Positions 8,104 to 16,852 of a stretch of 64,000 nucleotides of DNA are shown in pieces. The stretch lies in contig CALJJZ010000035.1 of NCBI GenBank assembly GCA_937973635.1, positions 74,812-138,811 on the forward strand. Direction: 5' to 3'. The notes beneath the pieces were generated by a model. It was not told the DNA's origin. It saw nothing but the letters and a program-made list of their open reading frames with translations, and did not search any database. The position numbers were made by a program, and so were the translations under genes. This stretch comes from an uncultured Bacillota bacterium. GTDB lineage: Bacteria > Bacillota > Dethiobacteria > DTU022 > UBA8154. Positions within the stretch are counted from its first letter, which is position 1; the number at the start of each line of letters is the position of its first letter.

Positions 8104-9048
8104 ATGGATTTTCATCAACTGAGGGTATTTGTGGAGGTAGTCAGGCAAAAGAGTTTTTCCCGTGCCGCAGAAAACATTTTTCTCAGCCAGCCTACAGTAA
8201 GTGCCCATATCAAGGCCCTGGAAAAAGAGGTTGGCGCCCCTCTGCTGGACCGAAGCCAGCGCGAAGTCGCCCTTACAGAAGCAGGGAAAATACTCTTCCG
8301 CTATGCCCAGCAACTCCTGGGTTTTAAAGAAGAAGCCCTTGCCACAATCCAAAAAAAATACAGCATTATAAAGGGCCATTTAGAGATCGCCGCTAGCAGC
8401 GTCCCCGGTAGCTACCTTTTGCCGGCGGTTCTTACTGCCTTCAGCCGCAAATACACAGAAGTTAGTTTTTCTGTGCTCATCCGCGACAGCAAAAAGGTTA
8501 TGGAAAGTATCAGGGACTACACCATAGAACTGGGGCTGGTGGGGGAAACGGGCACGCAGGAAGACCTGGTGCTGAAACAGCTTGTGCAGGACGAATTGAT
8601 TTTAATTGCTCCGCCGGGCACTTCCCTGCCCCCGGCCAGGCCGCAGCAAGGGGTAACAGGAGAAGACCAACTCCCCCTTACAGAGCTAAAAGCCTGCGCC
8701 AGGCTACCCTTTATCCTGCGCGAACCCGGCTCGGCCACTCGCCTTGTTTTTGAAAAAGCCCTCAAAAAGGCAAGAGAAGAAGCTCACCTACATATCGTAG
8801 CCTTTATCGAAGGGCAGGAGGCAATCAAAGAAGCGGTAAAAAAGGGGTTGGGCCTCACGGCCATCTCCCGCCGGGCTGTCCAGTACGAACTTAAAGCAGG
8901 GCTCCTCGAAGGTTACCGTCTCAAGGGCTTGGATCTGGGGCGCAGCTTCTACCTGGTCTTTCATAAAAACCGTACCCTCACCCCCCTCAGCAAGGTTTTC
9001 CTTGAGTTTACAGAAAAATTTTTCCGGGCACAACAAGAGGGCCCTTAG
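8104..9048 (+). CDS. LysR-family transcriptional regulator
   Basis: A LysR-type regulator of 314 residues. The N-terminal winged helix-turn-helix (1-60) reads MDFHQLRVFVEVVRQKSFSR and SQPTVSAHIKALEKEVGAPL, followed by the usual linker helix and a periplasmic-binding-like effector domain (about 90-300). The helix-turn-helix resembles the subgroup NCBI calls selenium-metabolism-associated LysR, but no selenium gene is nearby, so the effector is open. The ATG at 8104 is preceded by AAGGAGG. It is convergent with trpB2; the two share a hairpin at their ends. Confidence 0.9.
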   Translation: MDFHQLRVFVEVVRQKSFSRAAENIFLSQPTVSAHIKALEKEVGAPLLDRSQREVALTEAGKILFRYAQQLLGFKEEALATIQKKYSIIKGHLEIAASSVPGSYLLPAVLTAFSRKYTEVSFSVLIRDSKKVMESIRDYTIELGLVGETGTQEDLVLKQLVQDELILIAPPGTSLPPARPQQGVTGEDQLPLTELKACARLPFILREPGSATRLVFEKALKKAREEAHLHIVAFIEGQEAIKEAVKKGLGLTAISRRAVQYELKAGLLEGYRLKGLDLGRSFYLVFHKNRTLTPLSKVFLEFTEKFFRAQQEGP

Positions 9049-9076
9049 CCTTTAGAGGAGGGCCCCCTTGTTGTGC
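9028..9076. terminator. Long hairpin between lysR and trpB2 (likely bidirectional terminator)
   Basis: GCACAACAAG-A-GGGCCC pairs with GGGCCC-C-CTTGTTGTGC, giving a 17-position stem with one A/C mismatch and a 15-nt loop. It covers the last codons and the stop of the LysR gene. There is no T tract on the plus strand, so termination efficiency is uncertain. Confidence 0.55.
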
Positions 9077-9101
9077 TTGAGCAGCAAAATCTCCCTGATA
9101 C

Positions 9102-10469
9102 TTATCTCCTGGGTTTGGGATACCCCTCCAGCTTCTTTAACGCTTCCCGCACCTCTTCTTCTGGCATCTCGTAATCGGTCAGCTTACCGTCCAGGAAAGA
9201 TTCATAGCCGGACAGATCAAGCAAACCATGACCGCTGAGGTTAAAAAGGATTGTCCGGGATACGCCTTCTTCCTTGCATTTGAGGGCTTCATAGATGACT
9301 GCGGCAATGGCATGGCTCGTCTCTGGGGCGGGGACAATGCCTTCAGAGCGGGCAAAGGCAATGCCCGCCTCATAGGTCTGCAGCTGGTTATAGGTCTGCG
9401 CCTCAATGAGGTTATCCAGGAAAAGCTGACAGACCAGGGGCGCCATGCCGTGGTAACGCAGCCCGCCGGCGTGGAAGGGCCGGGGGATAAAGCTGTGCCC
9501 CAGGGTATGCATGGGCAAAAGGGGCGTCGTCTCTGCCGTATCGCCGAAATCATAGAGGAAACTGCCTTTGGTCAGGGTCGGGCAGGCCGCCGGTTCTACG
9601 GCGATGATGCGTAGCTCTTTACCGTAAATCTTGTCACGTACGAAGGGAAAACTCAACCCGGAAAAGTTGCTGCCGCCGCCGACGCAACCGATGACAATAT
9701 CGGGATAATCGCCTACTAGCTCGAACTGTTTGAGGGCTTCCAGGCCGATGATCGTCTGGTGCAGCATAACATGGTTGAGCACGCTGCCCAGGGAATAACG
9801 CGTATCCTTGCTCGTGAGCGTATCTTCAATGGCTTCGCTGATGGCGATACCCAGACTACCCGGCGTATCAGGGTTTTCCGCCAGGATCTTGCGTCCGAAA
9901 CTGGTATCGGGGCTGGGACTGGGCACGCACTCAGCGCCCCAGGTACGCATCAGGCTCTTGCGGTAGGGTTTTTGTTCAAAGCTGATACGCACCATATAGA
10001 CTTTTAACTCCAGACCAAAAAGGTGGCAGGCCAGAGCCAGGGAGCTGCCCCACTGGCCGGCGCCTGTCTCCGTGGTAATGCGTTTGACCCCAAAAACCTT
10101 GTTATAATAGGCTTGCGCCAAAGCCGTATTGGGCTTATGGCTGCCTGCGGGGCTGACCGATTCGTCTTTAAAATAGATCTTAGCCGGGGTACCTAGATAT
10201 TTTTCCAGCTGGTAGGCTCTGGTCAAAGGAGTGGGTCTCCAGATCAAAAGTTTCTCTAAGACTTCTTCCGGTATATCAATCCACCTGTCCGTGCTAACCT
10301 CCTGGGCAATCAGGTTCATGGGGAAGATGGCCGCCAGGTCGTCCGGGCCAATAGGCTGCCCTGTGCCGGGATGGAGGGGAGGCTGCACAGGATTTGGCAT
10401 GTCTGCAGCAATATTGTACCATCGCCTGGGGATCTCCCTTTGCGACAGAAACACTTTTTTCGTCTCCAT
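9102..10469 (-). CDS. trpB: TrpB2-type tryptophan synthase beta chain-like PLP enzyme
   Basis: A PLP-dependent beta-chain of the longer TrpB2 class (455 residues against about 400 for TrpB1). It converts indole and serine to tryptophan. The PLP lysine is in AGSHKPNTA, the phosphate-binding glycine loop is [10 protein letters not shown], and [14 protein letters not shown] is the conserved loop. No trpA or other trp gene is in the window; stand-alone TrpB2 may salvage indole. The second ATG (10469) fits AAAGGAGG better than the first (10475). A consensus-like promoter with a palindrome across its -10 lies upstream. Confidence 0.92.
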   Translation of the reverse strand: METKKVFLSQREIPRRWYNIAADMPNPVQPPLHPGTGQPIGPDDLAAIFPMNLIAQEVSTDRWIDIPEEVLEKLLIWRPTPLTRAYQLEKYLGTPAKIYFKDESVSPAGSHKPNTALAQAYYNKVFGVKRITTETGAGQWGSSLALACHLFGLELKVYMVRISFEQKPYRKSLMRTWGAECVPSPSPDTSFGRKILAENPDTPGSLGIAISEAIEDTLTSKDTRYSLGSVLNHVMLHQTIIGLEALKQFELVGDYPDIVIGCVGGGSNFSGLSFPFVRDKIYGKELRIIAVEPAACPTLTKGSFLYDFGDTAETTPLLPMHTLGHSFIPRPFHAGGLRYHGMAPLVCQLFLDNLIEAQTYNQLQTYEAGIAFARSEGIVPAPETSHAIAAVIYEALKCKEEGVSRTILFNLSGHGLLDLSGYESFLDGKLTDYEMPEEEVREALKKLEGYPKPRR

Positions 10470-10511
10470 GCTCATACCTCCTTTGCTTTAACGCCTTAAA
10501 CTCCGGCATTT

Positions 10512-10552
10512 TAGATTTTCCTAATCTACCACAACCAGTGTCTCCATGTCAA
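10512..10552 (-). promoter_or_regulatory. trpB2 promoter with overlapping palindromic operator
   Basis: On the minus strand TTGACA (10547-10552) and TAGATT (10523-10528) are 18 bases apart. The -10 lies in an inverted repeat TAGATT-N5-AATCTA (10512-10528). The nonamer TAGATTAGG recurs in the opposite sense at 10581-10589, just upstream of the divergent tautomerase gene. A shared operator is likely; the regulator is unknown. Confidence 0.55.
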
Positions 10553-10643
10553 CAAAAAAAAATGTAAAAAAATTATATTTTAGATTAGGGATCAAAATGC
10601 TAAAATAAGCGATATAAGCCATGCGGAAAGGAGAGGGCAGATC

Positions 10644-10829
10644 ATGCCTGTCGTACAGGTGGAGATGTTTGCAGGACGATCGCTGGAGCAAAAAAGGGCT
10701 ATGGTAAAAGAAGTCACAGACGCCCTTGTCAGGACGATCAACTGCAAAAGCGAAGATGTAAAGATTATTATCCGGGAGATGAAAAAAGAGGACTACGCCA
10801 TCGGAGGGAGCCTGGCAGCAGACTGGTAA
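10644..10829 (+). CDS. 4-oxalocrotonate tautomerase family protein
   Basis: A small tautomerase-fold protein of 61 residues beginning MPVVQVEMFAGRSLEQKRAM. Pro2 becomes the N-terminal catalytic proline after methionine removal. The length matches 4-OT monomers, which assemble as hexamers. AAAGGAG precedes the ATG. No aromatic degradation gene is near, so the true substrate is unknown. It is divergent from trpB2. Confidence 0.9.
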   Translation: MPVVQVEMFAGRSLEQKRAMVKEVTDALVRTINCKSEDVKIIIREMKKEDYAIGGSLAADW

Positions 10830-10864
10830 AAACAGACAAGCAGCCAAACCGGATGAGTTTTTTA

Positions 10865-10905
10865 AAAAAGGGGGGCGGCCATGTAGGGTCGCCCCTGGTA
10901 TTTTT
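10865..10905. terminator. Bidirectional terminator between the tautomerase gene and aspC
   Basis: GGGGCGGCC pairs with GGTCGCCCC (one G-U). On the minus strand the stem is followed by TTTTTT, serving aspC; on the plus strand it is followed by TGGTATTTTT, serving the tautomerase gene. Confidence 0.8.
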
Positions 10906-10912
10906 AATGCTT

Positions 10913-12106
10913 TTATTTTAATTCCTGCAAAAACGCTTCGATTCGGCCCAGGCCTTCCTTTATGTTTTCCATGGATGTAGCATAGGAAAGGCGCAGGTAT
11001 GCCGGCGCCCCAAAACCCCTCCCCGGCACCACCGCTACACGGTAGTGCTCCAGCATTAAGGCCGCCAGCGTATCCGTATCGTCAATGGCAGTGCCGCGGA
11101 AACTAAGGCCTAGGGCTTGTCCTGCATCGACGAACAGATAAAAAGCTCCCCGGGGTTCGCTGCAGGAAAGGTACTTCATTTTATGGAGGCGTTCCAGGGC
11201 ATAAGTGCGTCGGCTGTCAAAAACCAGGCGCATCTCCTCGACGCAATCCTGGGGGCCGCGCAGAGCGGCAACGGCCGCTTTCTGGGCGATGGAATTGGGA
11301 TTGGAGGTAAGGTGGCTCTGTATGCTGTCCATAGCCGCCGCCAGCTCCACTAAAGAGGCGGTATAGCCGATACGCCAGCCTGTCATGGCATAGGCTTTAG
11401 AGACACCGTTGACAATAACGGTACGTTTCTTGATGGCTTCGTCCAAGGAGGCGATGGAGATATGCTCGGCCCCCCCATAAACCAGTTTTTCATAGACCTC
11501 GTCGGAAACAATAAAGAGATCGTGCCGCTCCGCCACTTCGGCTATAGCTTCAAGCTCTTTCCGGCTGAGGACCTGGCCCGTGGGGTTGCCAGGGCTGTTT
11601 AAAACAATGGCCCGGGTGCGGGGGGTCAGATACCTTTGCAATAGCTCTGCCGTCAACTTACCGCCGCCCTGGGGGTCTGTCATTACGCTGACGGGCACGC
11701 CATCCGCCAGTTTTACCATGTCCGGGTAGCTGACCCAGTAGGGCGCGGGGATAAGTACCTCGTCGCCCGGATCTAAAATAGCCGTAAAGACATTGGCCAG
11801 GGAATGTTTGGCCCCGTTGCTCACCACAATCTGTGCCGGCCGGTAGTCCAGGTTGTTGTCTTGCTTAAGCCTCTCGCAGATAGCTTCTTTTAATTCGGGG
11901 ATGCCCCCGGAGGGGGTATAGCGGGTAAAACCTTCCTGGATAGCTTTAAGGGCTGCTTCCCGGATATGTTCCGGCGTGTCAAAATCCGGTTCTCCGGCAC
12001 CAAAACCGATCACATCCACGCCTTCACTTTTTAATTGTTTGGCCCGGGCGTCAATGGTAAGGGTGGGTGAGGGGCTGATGGCCATAGCCTTACGTGATAG
12101 TTTCAT
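10913..12106 (-). CDS. aspC: Aspartate aminotransferase, class I/II
   Basis: A fold-type I PLP aminotransferase of 397 residues, close to the aspC/AspAT subgroup Ib of Firmicutes. Visible are IGFGAGEPDFDTPEHI near the N-terminus, NSPGNPTG, the catalytic lysine in SKAYAMTGWRIGY, and the C-terminal arginine in YLRLSYA. It transfers amino groups between aspartate or other amino acids and 2-oxoglutarate. The ATG at 12106 follows GAGGTGA; the ORF-track start at 12277 is too long. It follows the glutamine amidotransferase-like gene closely. Confidence 0.93.
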   Translation of the reverse strand: MKLSRKAMAISPSPTLTIDARAKQLKSEGVDVIGFGAGEPDFDTPEHIREAALKAIQEGFTRYTPSGGIPELKEAICERLKQDNNLDYRPAQIVVSNGAKHSLANVFTAILDPGDEVLIPAPYWVSYPDMVKLADGVPVSVMTDPQGGGKLTAELLQRYLTPRTRAIVLNSPGNPTGQVLSRKELEAIAEVAERHDLFIVSDEVYEKLVYGGAEHISIASLDEAIKKRTVIVNGVSKAYAMTGWRIGYTASLVELAAAMDSIQSHLTSNPNSIAQKAAVAALRGPQDCVEEMRLVFDSRRTYALERLHKMKYLSCSEPRGAFYLFVDAGQALGLSFRGTAIDDTDTLAALMLEHYRVAVVPGRGFGAPAYLRLSYATSMENIKEGLGRIEAFLQELK

Positions 12107-12140
12107 CTTTTCACCTCGATTTTCTAAGTATATGCAGTAG

Positions 12141-12881
12141 TCAGCATACAATATTCCCGGCTTCTGATTTCCGTATATAGCGGCCGGCAGCACTAAGGAA
12201 AGCGTCAAAAAGTTCCTGCCCCCCCTCTTTGCCGCCCAGGGCCAAGGCTTCGGGGTGCCACTGCACTCCCAAGACAAAAGACTGCTTATCCAGCTCTAGG
12301 GCCTCCATAACGCCGTCAGGCGCCTGGGCGACACACTTAAGGCCCTCACCTGGTTTGCATACAGCCTGGTGGTGAAACGTATTTACCCTGATCCTTTCCT
12401 TTCCGCCTAGCACAGCCCGCAGCAAGCTGCCGGGCACAAGGCTGATATCATGCATGGCATAATGCTCTGGCGCTTTCTGCCAGTGCTGCAAGGAGGGCTG
12501 CTGCCGATAGGACAAATCTTGGTAGATATTACCGCCACAGGCGACATTCAGGAGCTGGAGGCCGCGGCAGATAGCGAGTATGGGCATATTCCTCTTAAGG
12601 GCCAGCCGTACCAGCGCCAGTTCAACTTCGTCGCGTTGCGGCGTTATCTGCCCGCACAGGGGAAGAGGTTCTTCGCCAAAGTGGCATGGGTCCACGTCTC
12701 CGCCGCCACTTAAAAGTAACCCGCCAACTATATTCAGATAAGCGGCAGCCCTTTCAGGCTCCAGGGTTGCTAAGATAACGGGTAGTCCGCCCGCTTGCTC
12801 CAAGGCACGGCAATATGCAGCCTTCAGGCGGAATGCTTGGTTTTGCTCCTGATATGCACAGGTTACGCCGATAGGGATCAT
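12141..12881 (-). CDS. Class I glutamine amidotransferase-like hydrolase (PuuD/gamma-Glu-GABA type)
   Basis: A 246-residue peptidase C26-type protein. The nucleophile Cys sits in LAICRGLQLLNV and the His-Glu pair in GVQWHPEAL. The N-terminus MIPIGVTCAYQEQNQAF and the LLLSGGGDVDP strand match the gamma-glutamyl-gamma-aminobutyrate hydrolase family, which cleaves gamma-glutamyl amide bonds. No polyamine or putrescine genes are nearby, so substrate assignment is only by family. It lies between the ndoA/alr group and aspC. Confidence 0.87.
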   Translation of the reverse strand: MIPIGVTCAYQEQNQAFRLKAAYCRALEQAGGLPVILATLEPERAAAYLNIVGGLLLSGGGDVDPCHFGEEPLPLCGQITPQRDEVELALVRLALKRNMPILAICRGLQLLNVACGGNIYQDLSYRQQPSLQHWQKAPEHYAMHDISLVPGSLLRAVLGGKERIRVNTFHHQAVCKPGEGLKCVAQAPDGVMEALELDKQSFVLGVQWHPEALALGGKEGGQELFDAFLSAAGRYIRKSEAGNIVC

Positions 12882-12903
12882 CTGTTTCTCACCACGGGAG
12901 TAC

Positions 12904-12925
12904 CATAATCTTTACATAATCTTTA
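12904..12925. repeat. Perfect 11-bp tandem repeat
   Basis: CATAATCTTTA occurs twice, directly abutting, in the 48-base spacer between ndoA and the amidotransferase-like gene. The 11-bp period is one helical turn. Confidence 0.6.
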
Positions 12926-12929
12926 CAAG

Positions 12930-13289
12930 CTAAAAATCAATAAGTCCCAGGCTGATCTTGATGGCTTCGTCGATTAGCGACATCGTTTTTTCGTCCAGCT
13001 CCGTAATCTTCTGTTGCAAGCGCTGCTTATCAATGGTGCGGATCTGCTCCAGCAAAATAACCGAATCTTTTTCCAACCCGTGCTGCTTGGCCTTCAGCTC
13101 CACATGTGTCGGCAGTTTGGCCTTTTCTATATGGGAGGTGATAGCTGCTACAATTACCGTGGGACTGTATTTGTTGCCTACATTGTTCTGCACCACGAGG
13201 ACCGGTCGGAAACCGCCCTGTTCGGAGCCAATTACCGGGCTTAAATCAGCGAAAAACACAAAACCGCGTTTGACCTCCACTATGCTCAC
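12930..13289 (-). CDS. ndoA: Endoribonuclease toxin NdoA/EndoA (MazF family)
   Basis: A PemK/MazF-fold mRNA interferase of 119 residues, close to Bacillus EndoA in length. [20 protein letters not shown] and [21 protein letters not shown] are the family's N-terminal strands, including the catalytic Arg of RPVLVVQN and Thr of the TVIVA strand. The start overlaps the antitoxin stop (ATGA). The association with alr upstream is the standard Firmicutes chromosomal arrangement, so this is a core module and not an acquired island. Confidence 0.93.
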   Translation of the reverse strand: MSIVEVKRGFVFFADLSPVIGSEQGGFRPVLVVQNNVGNKYSPTVIVAAITSHIEKAKLPTHVELKAKQHGLEKDSVILLEQIRTIDKQRLQQKITELDEKTMSLIDEAIKISLGLIDF

Positions 13290-13555
13290 TCTCCAACCAT
13301 TTCATCGGCCAGCCGGTCCGCCTCGTTTTCCACGGCAATGGCTTCATTGGCCAAAGCAAGGTTCAGCCGCGCCATCTCCATATAGCCGTCCTGTAGCTGT
13401 TCACGGATTTTTTTCTTTTTCCTTTCCTGGAGGTAGAGCTTCATCGCTTCCCGGATAAATTCGCTGCGTGTCCGCTTCTCCATCTCCACCACGCCGTCCA
13501 CTTCTTCCAGCAGGTTGTTCGGCAGGCTGATCATGATCCTCTTGGTCCTTGGCAA
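13286..13555 (-). CDS. ndoAI: Antitoxin EndoAI (ribbon-helix-helix)
   Basis: An 89-residue ribbon-helix-helix antitoxin partnering NdoA. The DNA-binding strand and helices read [20 protein letters not shown] and [13 protein letters not shown]; the C-terminal helix would block the toxin. The TTG at 13555 was chosen because GGGAGGTG lies six bases upstream; the longer ORF at 13621 lacks a site. It lies 68 bases downstream of alr. Confidence 0.9.
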   Translation of the reverse strand: MPRTKRIMISLPNNLLEEVDGVVEMEKRTRSEFIREAMKLYLQERKKKKIREQLQDGYMEMARLNLALANEAIAVENEADRLADEMVGE

Positions 13556-13623
13556 GGGAAACACCTCCCGAAGATTGGTTACAGATGATCTTCTTTTAAT
13601 AATTACCCGAGAGATCCCCACTA

Positions 13624-14793
13624 TTATACCCCAAAATGACTATTTGCTCCGGAATGATGGTACCGGCGGGGAACTCTGGCGCTGATACTGCAAAGGAGCT
13701 CATAGCTAATCGTCTCCAGCTGCCCGGCCACCTCATCCACACTGATCTCTTCCAGGCCCTGGCGCCCGTAGGCTACAACCTCGTCCCCCTCCTGCACCTC
13801 GTTTAAAAGGCCCACGTCAAGCATGGTCATATCCATACAGACCCGCCCGGCAATGGGTACGCGCTGCCCCCGTACCAGCATCACCCCCCTGTTGGAGAGG
13901 CGCCGGCTCAGGCCGTCCCCGTATCCCAGGGCCACGGTGGCAATAGTCGTATCCCGGGGCGCGCGGTAACTCCCTCCGTAGCTTACCGGTGTGCCGGCAG
14001 ATACTTTTTTCAGGTAGATAATCCTGCTTTTCAGGGTAAGGGCCGGCTGCAGATATACCCTTTCCCGGTCAACCTCGCCGGAGGGATAATAACCGTAAAT
14101 ACCGATACCTACCCGCACCAAATCAAAAACCGCTTCGGGATAAGCGATTGTCCCTGCGGTATTGGCCGCATGTTTAAGGGGGATATGGATCCCTTTTGCG
14201 CCGGCCGCAGCAAGCAGCTCCCGAAAAAGGGTAAGCTGCCGCAGCGTAAAAGTCCTGTCCCTTTCATCTGCACAGGCCAGATGGGTAAATATTCCCTCCA
14301 GCCGCAGCCCCGGCAGACCCGCAACTTTTTCCAGGAGCTGCAGGGCTTCCCGTTGACCTGCCGGCCCCAGGCGGCCCATTCCCGTATCGACTTTTAAATG
14401 GCAACCCAGGCGCCCGCCCCGGGCGCAGGCCTGCTCCGACAATGCCCGGGCGCACTCCCAGCTAAAAACAGTGGATGTAAGGTTTGCCTCCATCAACAGG
14501 GCAGCACACTGGGGAGCGGTATATCCGAGGATCAGTATCGGCGCCTCTATGCCCCGGCTGCGCAGCTCCATCCCTTCCTCCAGGGAGGCCACCCCCAGCA
14601 TGGCAGCGCCACCCCTCAGGGCCGCCACTGCCGTTTCCGGAGCACCATGGCCGTAAGCATTGGCCTTCACCACAGCCATCAGGGAAACGGTACGGGGCAA
14701 GATACGGCAGAATTCTTTTACATTGGCGGTTATTTTGCCGAGATCGACCTCCGCCCAGACAGGCCGGGCATACGCCTGACAACCGTGCATCAT
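13624..14793 (-). CDS. alr: Alanine racemase
   Basis: A PLP-dependent racemase converting L-alanine to D-alanine for peptidoglycan, about 390 residues. The PLP lysine is in MAVVKANAYGHG, the catalytic tyrosine region is PVSYGGSY, and YGDGLSR and RVCMDMTMLD are the C-terminal signatures. The start is uncertain: two adjacent ATGs at 14793 and 14790 precede HGCQAYARPVWAEVDL, with only a weak AGAGAAG site; the ORF-track start at 14871 adds residues with no family match. It lies downstream of homoserine dehydrogenase. Confidence 0.93.
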   Translation of the reverse strand: MMHGCQAYARPVWAEVDLGKITANVKEFCRILPRTVSLMAVVKANAYGHGAPETAVAALRGGAAMLGVASLEEGMELRSRGIEAPILILGYTAPQCAALLMEANLTSTVFSWECARALSEQACARGGRLGCHLKVDTGMGRLGPAGQREALQLLEKVAGLPGLRLEGIFTHLACADERDRTFTLRQLTLFRELLAAAGAKGIHIPLKHAANTAGTIAYPEAVFDLVRVGIGIYGYYPSGEVDRERVYLQPALTLKSRIIYLKKVSAGTPVSYGGSYRAPRDTTIATVALGYGDGLSRRLSNRGVMLVRGQRVPIAGRVCMDMTMLDVGLLNEVQEGDEVVAYGRQGLEEISVDEVAGQLETISYELLCSISARVPRRYHHSGANSHFGV

Positions 14794-14921
14794 CTTCTCT
14801 GCGCCCCATCTAGCTGTGCCCCTTCCCCCAAGCAGCAAAAAAAAGAGGCAACACTTATTACTATTCCACAATAACAGAGGTTATTCCTTCCGGGCCATAA
14901 AAAAGGTATTTCTGGGAGCAT

Positions 14922-16211
14922 TTAGCTGGTAATAACCCTGTAAACGCAGTTTACCGCCATGATCCCCGGGAATTTATGGATACGCGCCAGCGCCGCATTA
15001 AAGTTCTTTTCCTTTTCCCGGTGTGTTACCAGCACTATCTCCGCCCTGCCTTCCCGGCTCCGTTTCTGAATAATCATATCCAGGCTCACCATTTCTGCAC
15101 TGAAAGCATTGGCCAGACCGGCAAAAACCCCGGGCTGGTCCTGGGCCTGCAGGCGTAGGTAAAAGGCGGAATTTAGCTCCTCCAGAGGAACGACTTTTTT
15201 ATCCCTGAAATCGCTCTCCATCACCCCGTTTTCCACCTGGTGGTTAATGCTGCGCACCACCTCGATCAGGTCCGCCACCACCGAACTGCCCGTGGGCAGC
15301 GACCCGGCACCCCGCCCGTAAAACATGACTTCGCCCACGGCATTGCCTTCTACGTAAAGGGCATTGTTTTCAAAGAGGACGCCGGCCAGAGGATGGGTCA
15401 GGGGGACCAGAGCCGGATGGACACGTAAAGCCAGGCCGGCGTCTGTTTCTTCGCCGATGGCCAGCAGCTTTATGGTAAAGCCAAGCTCCCGGGCATAGAG
15501 GAGATCGCGCCGGCTTAAGTTTGCGATCCCTTCAACGTGGATGGAGTTAAAATCTATGTTGCTGTTAAAAGCCAGCCCGGCAAGGATACAGAGTTTATAA
15601 GCTGCATCCCTGCCCTCGAGGTCATTTGACGGATCCTGCTCGGCAAAGCCTCTGGCCTGGGCCTCCCTCAGCGCTTCGGCAAACTCCATACCTTCCAGGT
15701 CCATGCGCGTAAGGATATAGTTGGTAGTCCCGTTAATGATCCCGATCAAACGCAGAATACGGTTGGCACCCAGGCTGTGCTTGAGGGGCCGGATAAGGGG
15801 GATACCTCCCCCCACACTGGCCTCGTAATAGATATTGCGCCCCTTGTCCCGGGCCAGTTGTAACAGGGAGGCGCCGGCCGTGGCCATAAGGTCTTTGTTT
15901 GCCGTAATTACGTACTTGCCGCGGCGCAGCGCCGCTTCCACGTAATCCTTTGCCCCCAGGCCGCCGACCAGCTCAATGACCACATCTATCTCGGCATCCT
16001 CCAGTATTTCCGCGGCCTGCGTAGTTAAAAGAGAGGGGTCAACCTTTACCTCCCTTGGTTTTTCCCTGTCCCGCACCAAGATCTTTTTTACCTCAATCTC
16101 CGTCCCAGCCCGGCTCCTTACCTGCTCTTTGTTCATCTCCATAATTTTCATCACGCCGGAACCTACCGTGCCCAGCCCCAGGAGCCCCACTTTAACAATG
16201 TCTTTCCCCAT
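14922..16211 (-). CDS. hom: Homoserine dehydrogenase with ACT domain
   Basis: Reduces aspartate semialdehyde to homoserine, the branch point to threonine and methionine; 429 residues. The NAD(P) Rossmann motif is GLLGLGTVGSGVM, ITANKDLMA and ASVGGGIPLIRPL belong to the catalytic core, and DPSNDLEGRDAAYK is the homoserine-binding segment. A C-terminal ACT domain (about 350-429, FYLRLQAQDQPGVFAGLA) suggests feedback control by threonine. GGAGG lies ten bases before the ATG. Confidence 0.96.
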   Translation of the reverse strand: MGKDIVKVGLLGLGTVGSGVMKIMEMNKEQVRSRAGTEIEVKKILVRDREKPREVKVDPSLLTTQAAEILEDAEIDVVIELVGGLGAKDYVEAALRRGKYVITANKDLMATAGASLLQLARDKGRNIYYEASVGGGIPLIRPLKHSLGANRILRLIGIINGTTNYILTRMDLEGMEFAEALREAQARGFAEQDPSNDLEGRDAAYKLCILAGLAFNSNIDFNSIHVEGIANLSRRDLLYARELGFTIKLLAIGEETDAGLALRVHPALVPLTHPLAGVLFENNALYVEGNAVGEVMFYGRGAGSLPTGSSVVADLIEVVRSINHQVENGVMESDFRDKKVVPLEELNSAFYLRLQAQDQPGVFAGLANAFSAEMVSLDMIIQKRSREGRAEIVLVTHREKEKNFNAALARIHKFPGIMAVNCVYRVITS

Positions 16212-16302
16212 TTTTCCCTAACCTCCATCCAGCGGCGGGTATTTCTTTGTGGATATATTTTGCTTATTATATCATTTGCAGCTCCTTTAGTGCAATGGCA
16301 GT

Positions 16303-16340
16303 AAAAAAGGAAGGCTGCAGCATACAGCCGTAGCCTTTTT
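16303..16340 (-). terminator. Intrinsic terminator after the 62-aa gene
   Basis: On the minus strand, AAAAAAGGCTACGGCTG loops back on CAGCCTTCCTTTTTT, giving a two-part stem (GGCTG/CAGCC inside AAAGG/CCTTT) ending in six T residues. It separates the small gene from hom. Confidence 0.6.
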
Positions 16341-16430
16341 TATCCTTTACTCTGCTGAACCCTTTTATCTGCGCTCCGATCCCCTTTTACCGCCTTATCC
16401 TGATGAACCACCGGGAAGTCAGACCCTGTG

Positions 16431-16619
16431 TCAAAGAGATTTTTGGCCCATCTTCTTTATTTCCGCCACTTTTTTGTTATACTCCTCCAGGCTGCTGTTC
16501 CGCAGGACCTTGCCAAGGTCATAGTAAGAACGGAAGCCTTTTTTATCTTCGCCTGCCAAGAACCCGTGGCGACGCATGCCGCGGGGGTAACGTTTGCCGG
16601 CAATTAAATCCTCGGACAT
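16431..16619 (-). CDS. Small basic hypothetical protein (62 aa)
   Basis: Not recognised. It is a short, basic protein starting MSEDLIAGKRYPRGMRRHGF with AAGGAGGAGGAG directly before the ATG, an unusually strong ribosome binding site, and a terminator downstream. It is a stand-alone transcription unit between hom and the coat-like gene. Composition suggests a nucleic-acid or spore-core protein, but there is no direct support. Confidence 0.65.
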   Translation of the reverse strand: MSEDLIAGKRYPRGMRRHGFLAGEDKKGFRSYYDLGKVLRNSSLEEYNKKVAEIKKMGQKSL

Positions 16620-16852
16620 TCTCCTCCTCCTTATCAGGACGTACCTTAATGTATCGTTGCTTGATATTATATTTTATGGTTGATCATCTTAAATGGTTAA
16701 CGCCATAAAAATGCCCCCCGTACCGGCAGACTGTCACCAAAAAACCGGCCCTTCATAATATAAAGCATGAAAGTATGGGTTATAAAAGTACATCAGGGCA
16801 CCTTAACGACTGACTGATACTAAAGCCCTACAAAAAGAAAGGAGTGTTGATT

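Noticed and set aside
12930-13555. NdoA/EndoAI as part of a defence or mobile island
   Set aside because: It is directly downstream of alr, the usual core-genome position in Firmicutes; no other mobile or defence genes are near.
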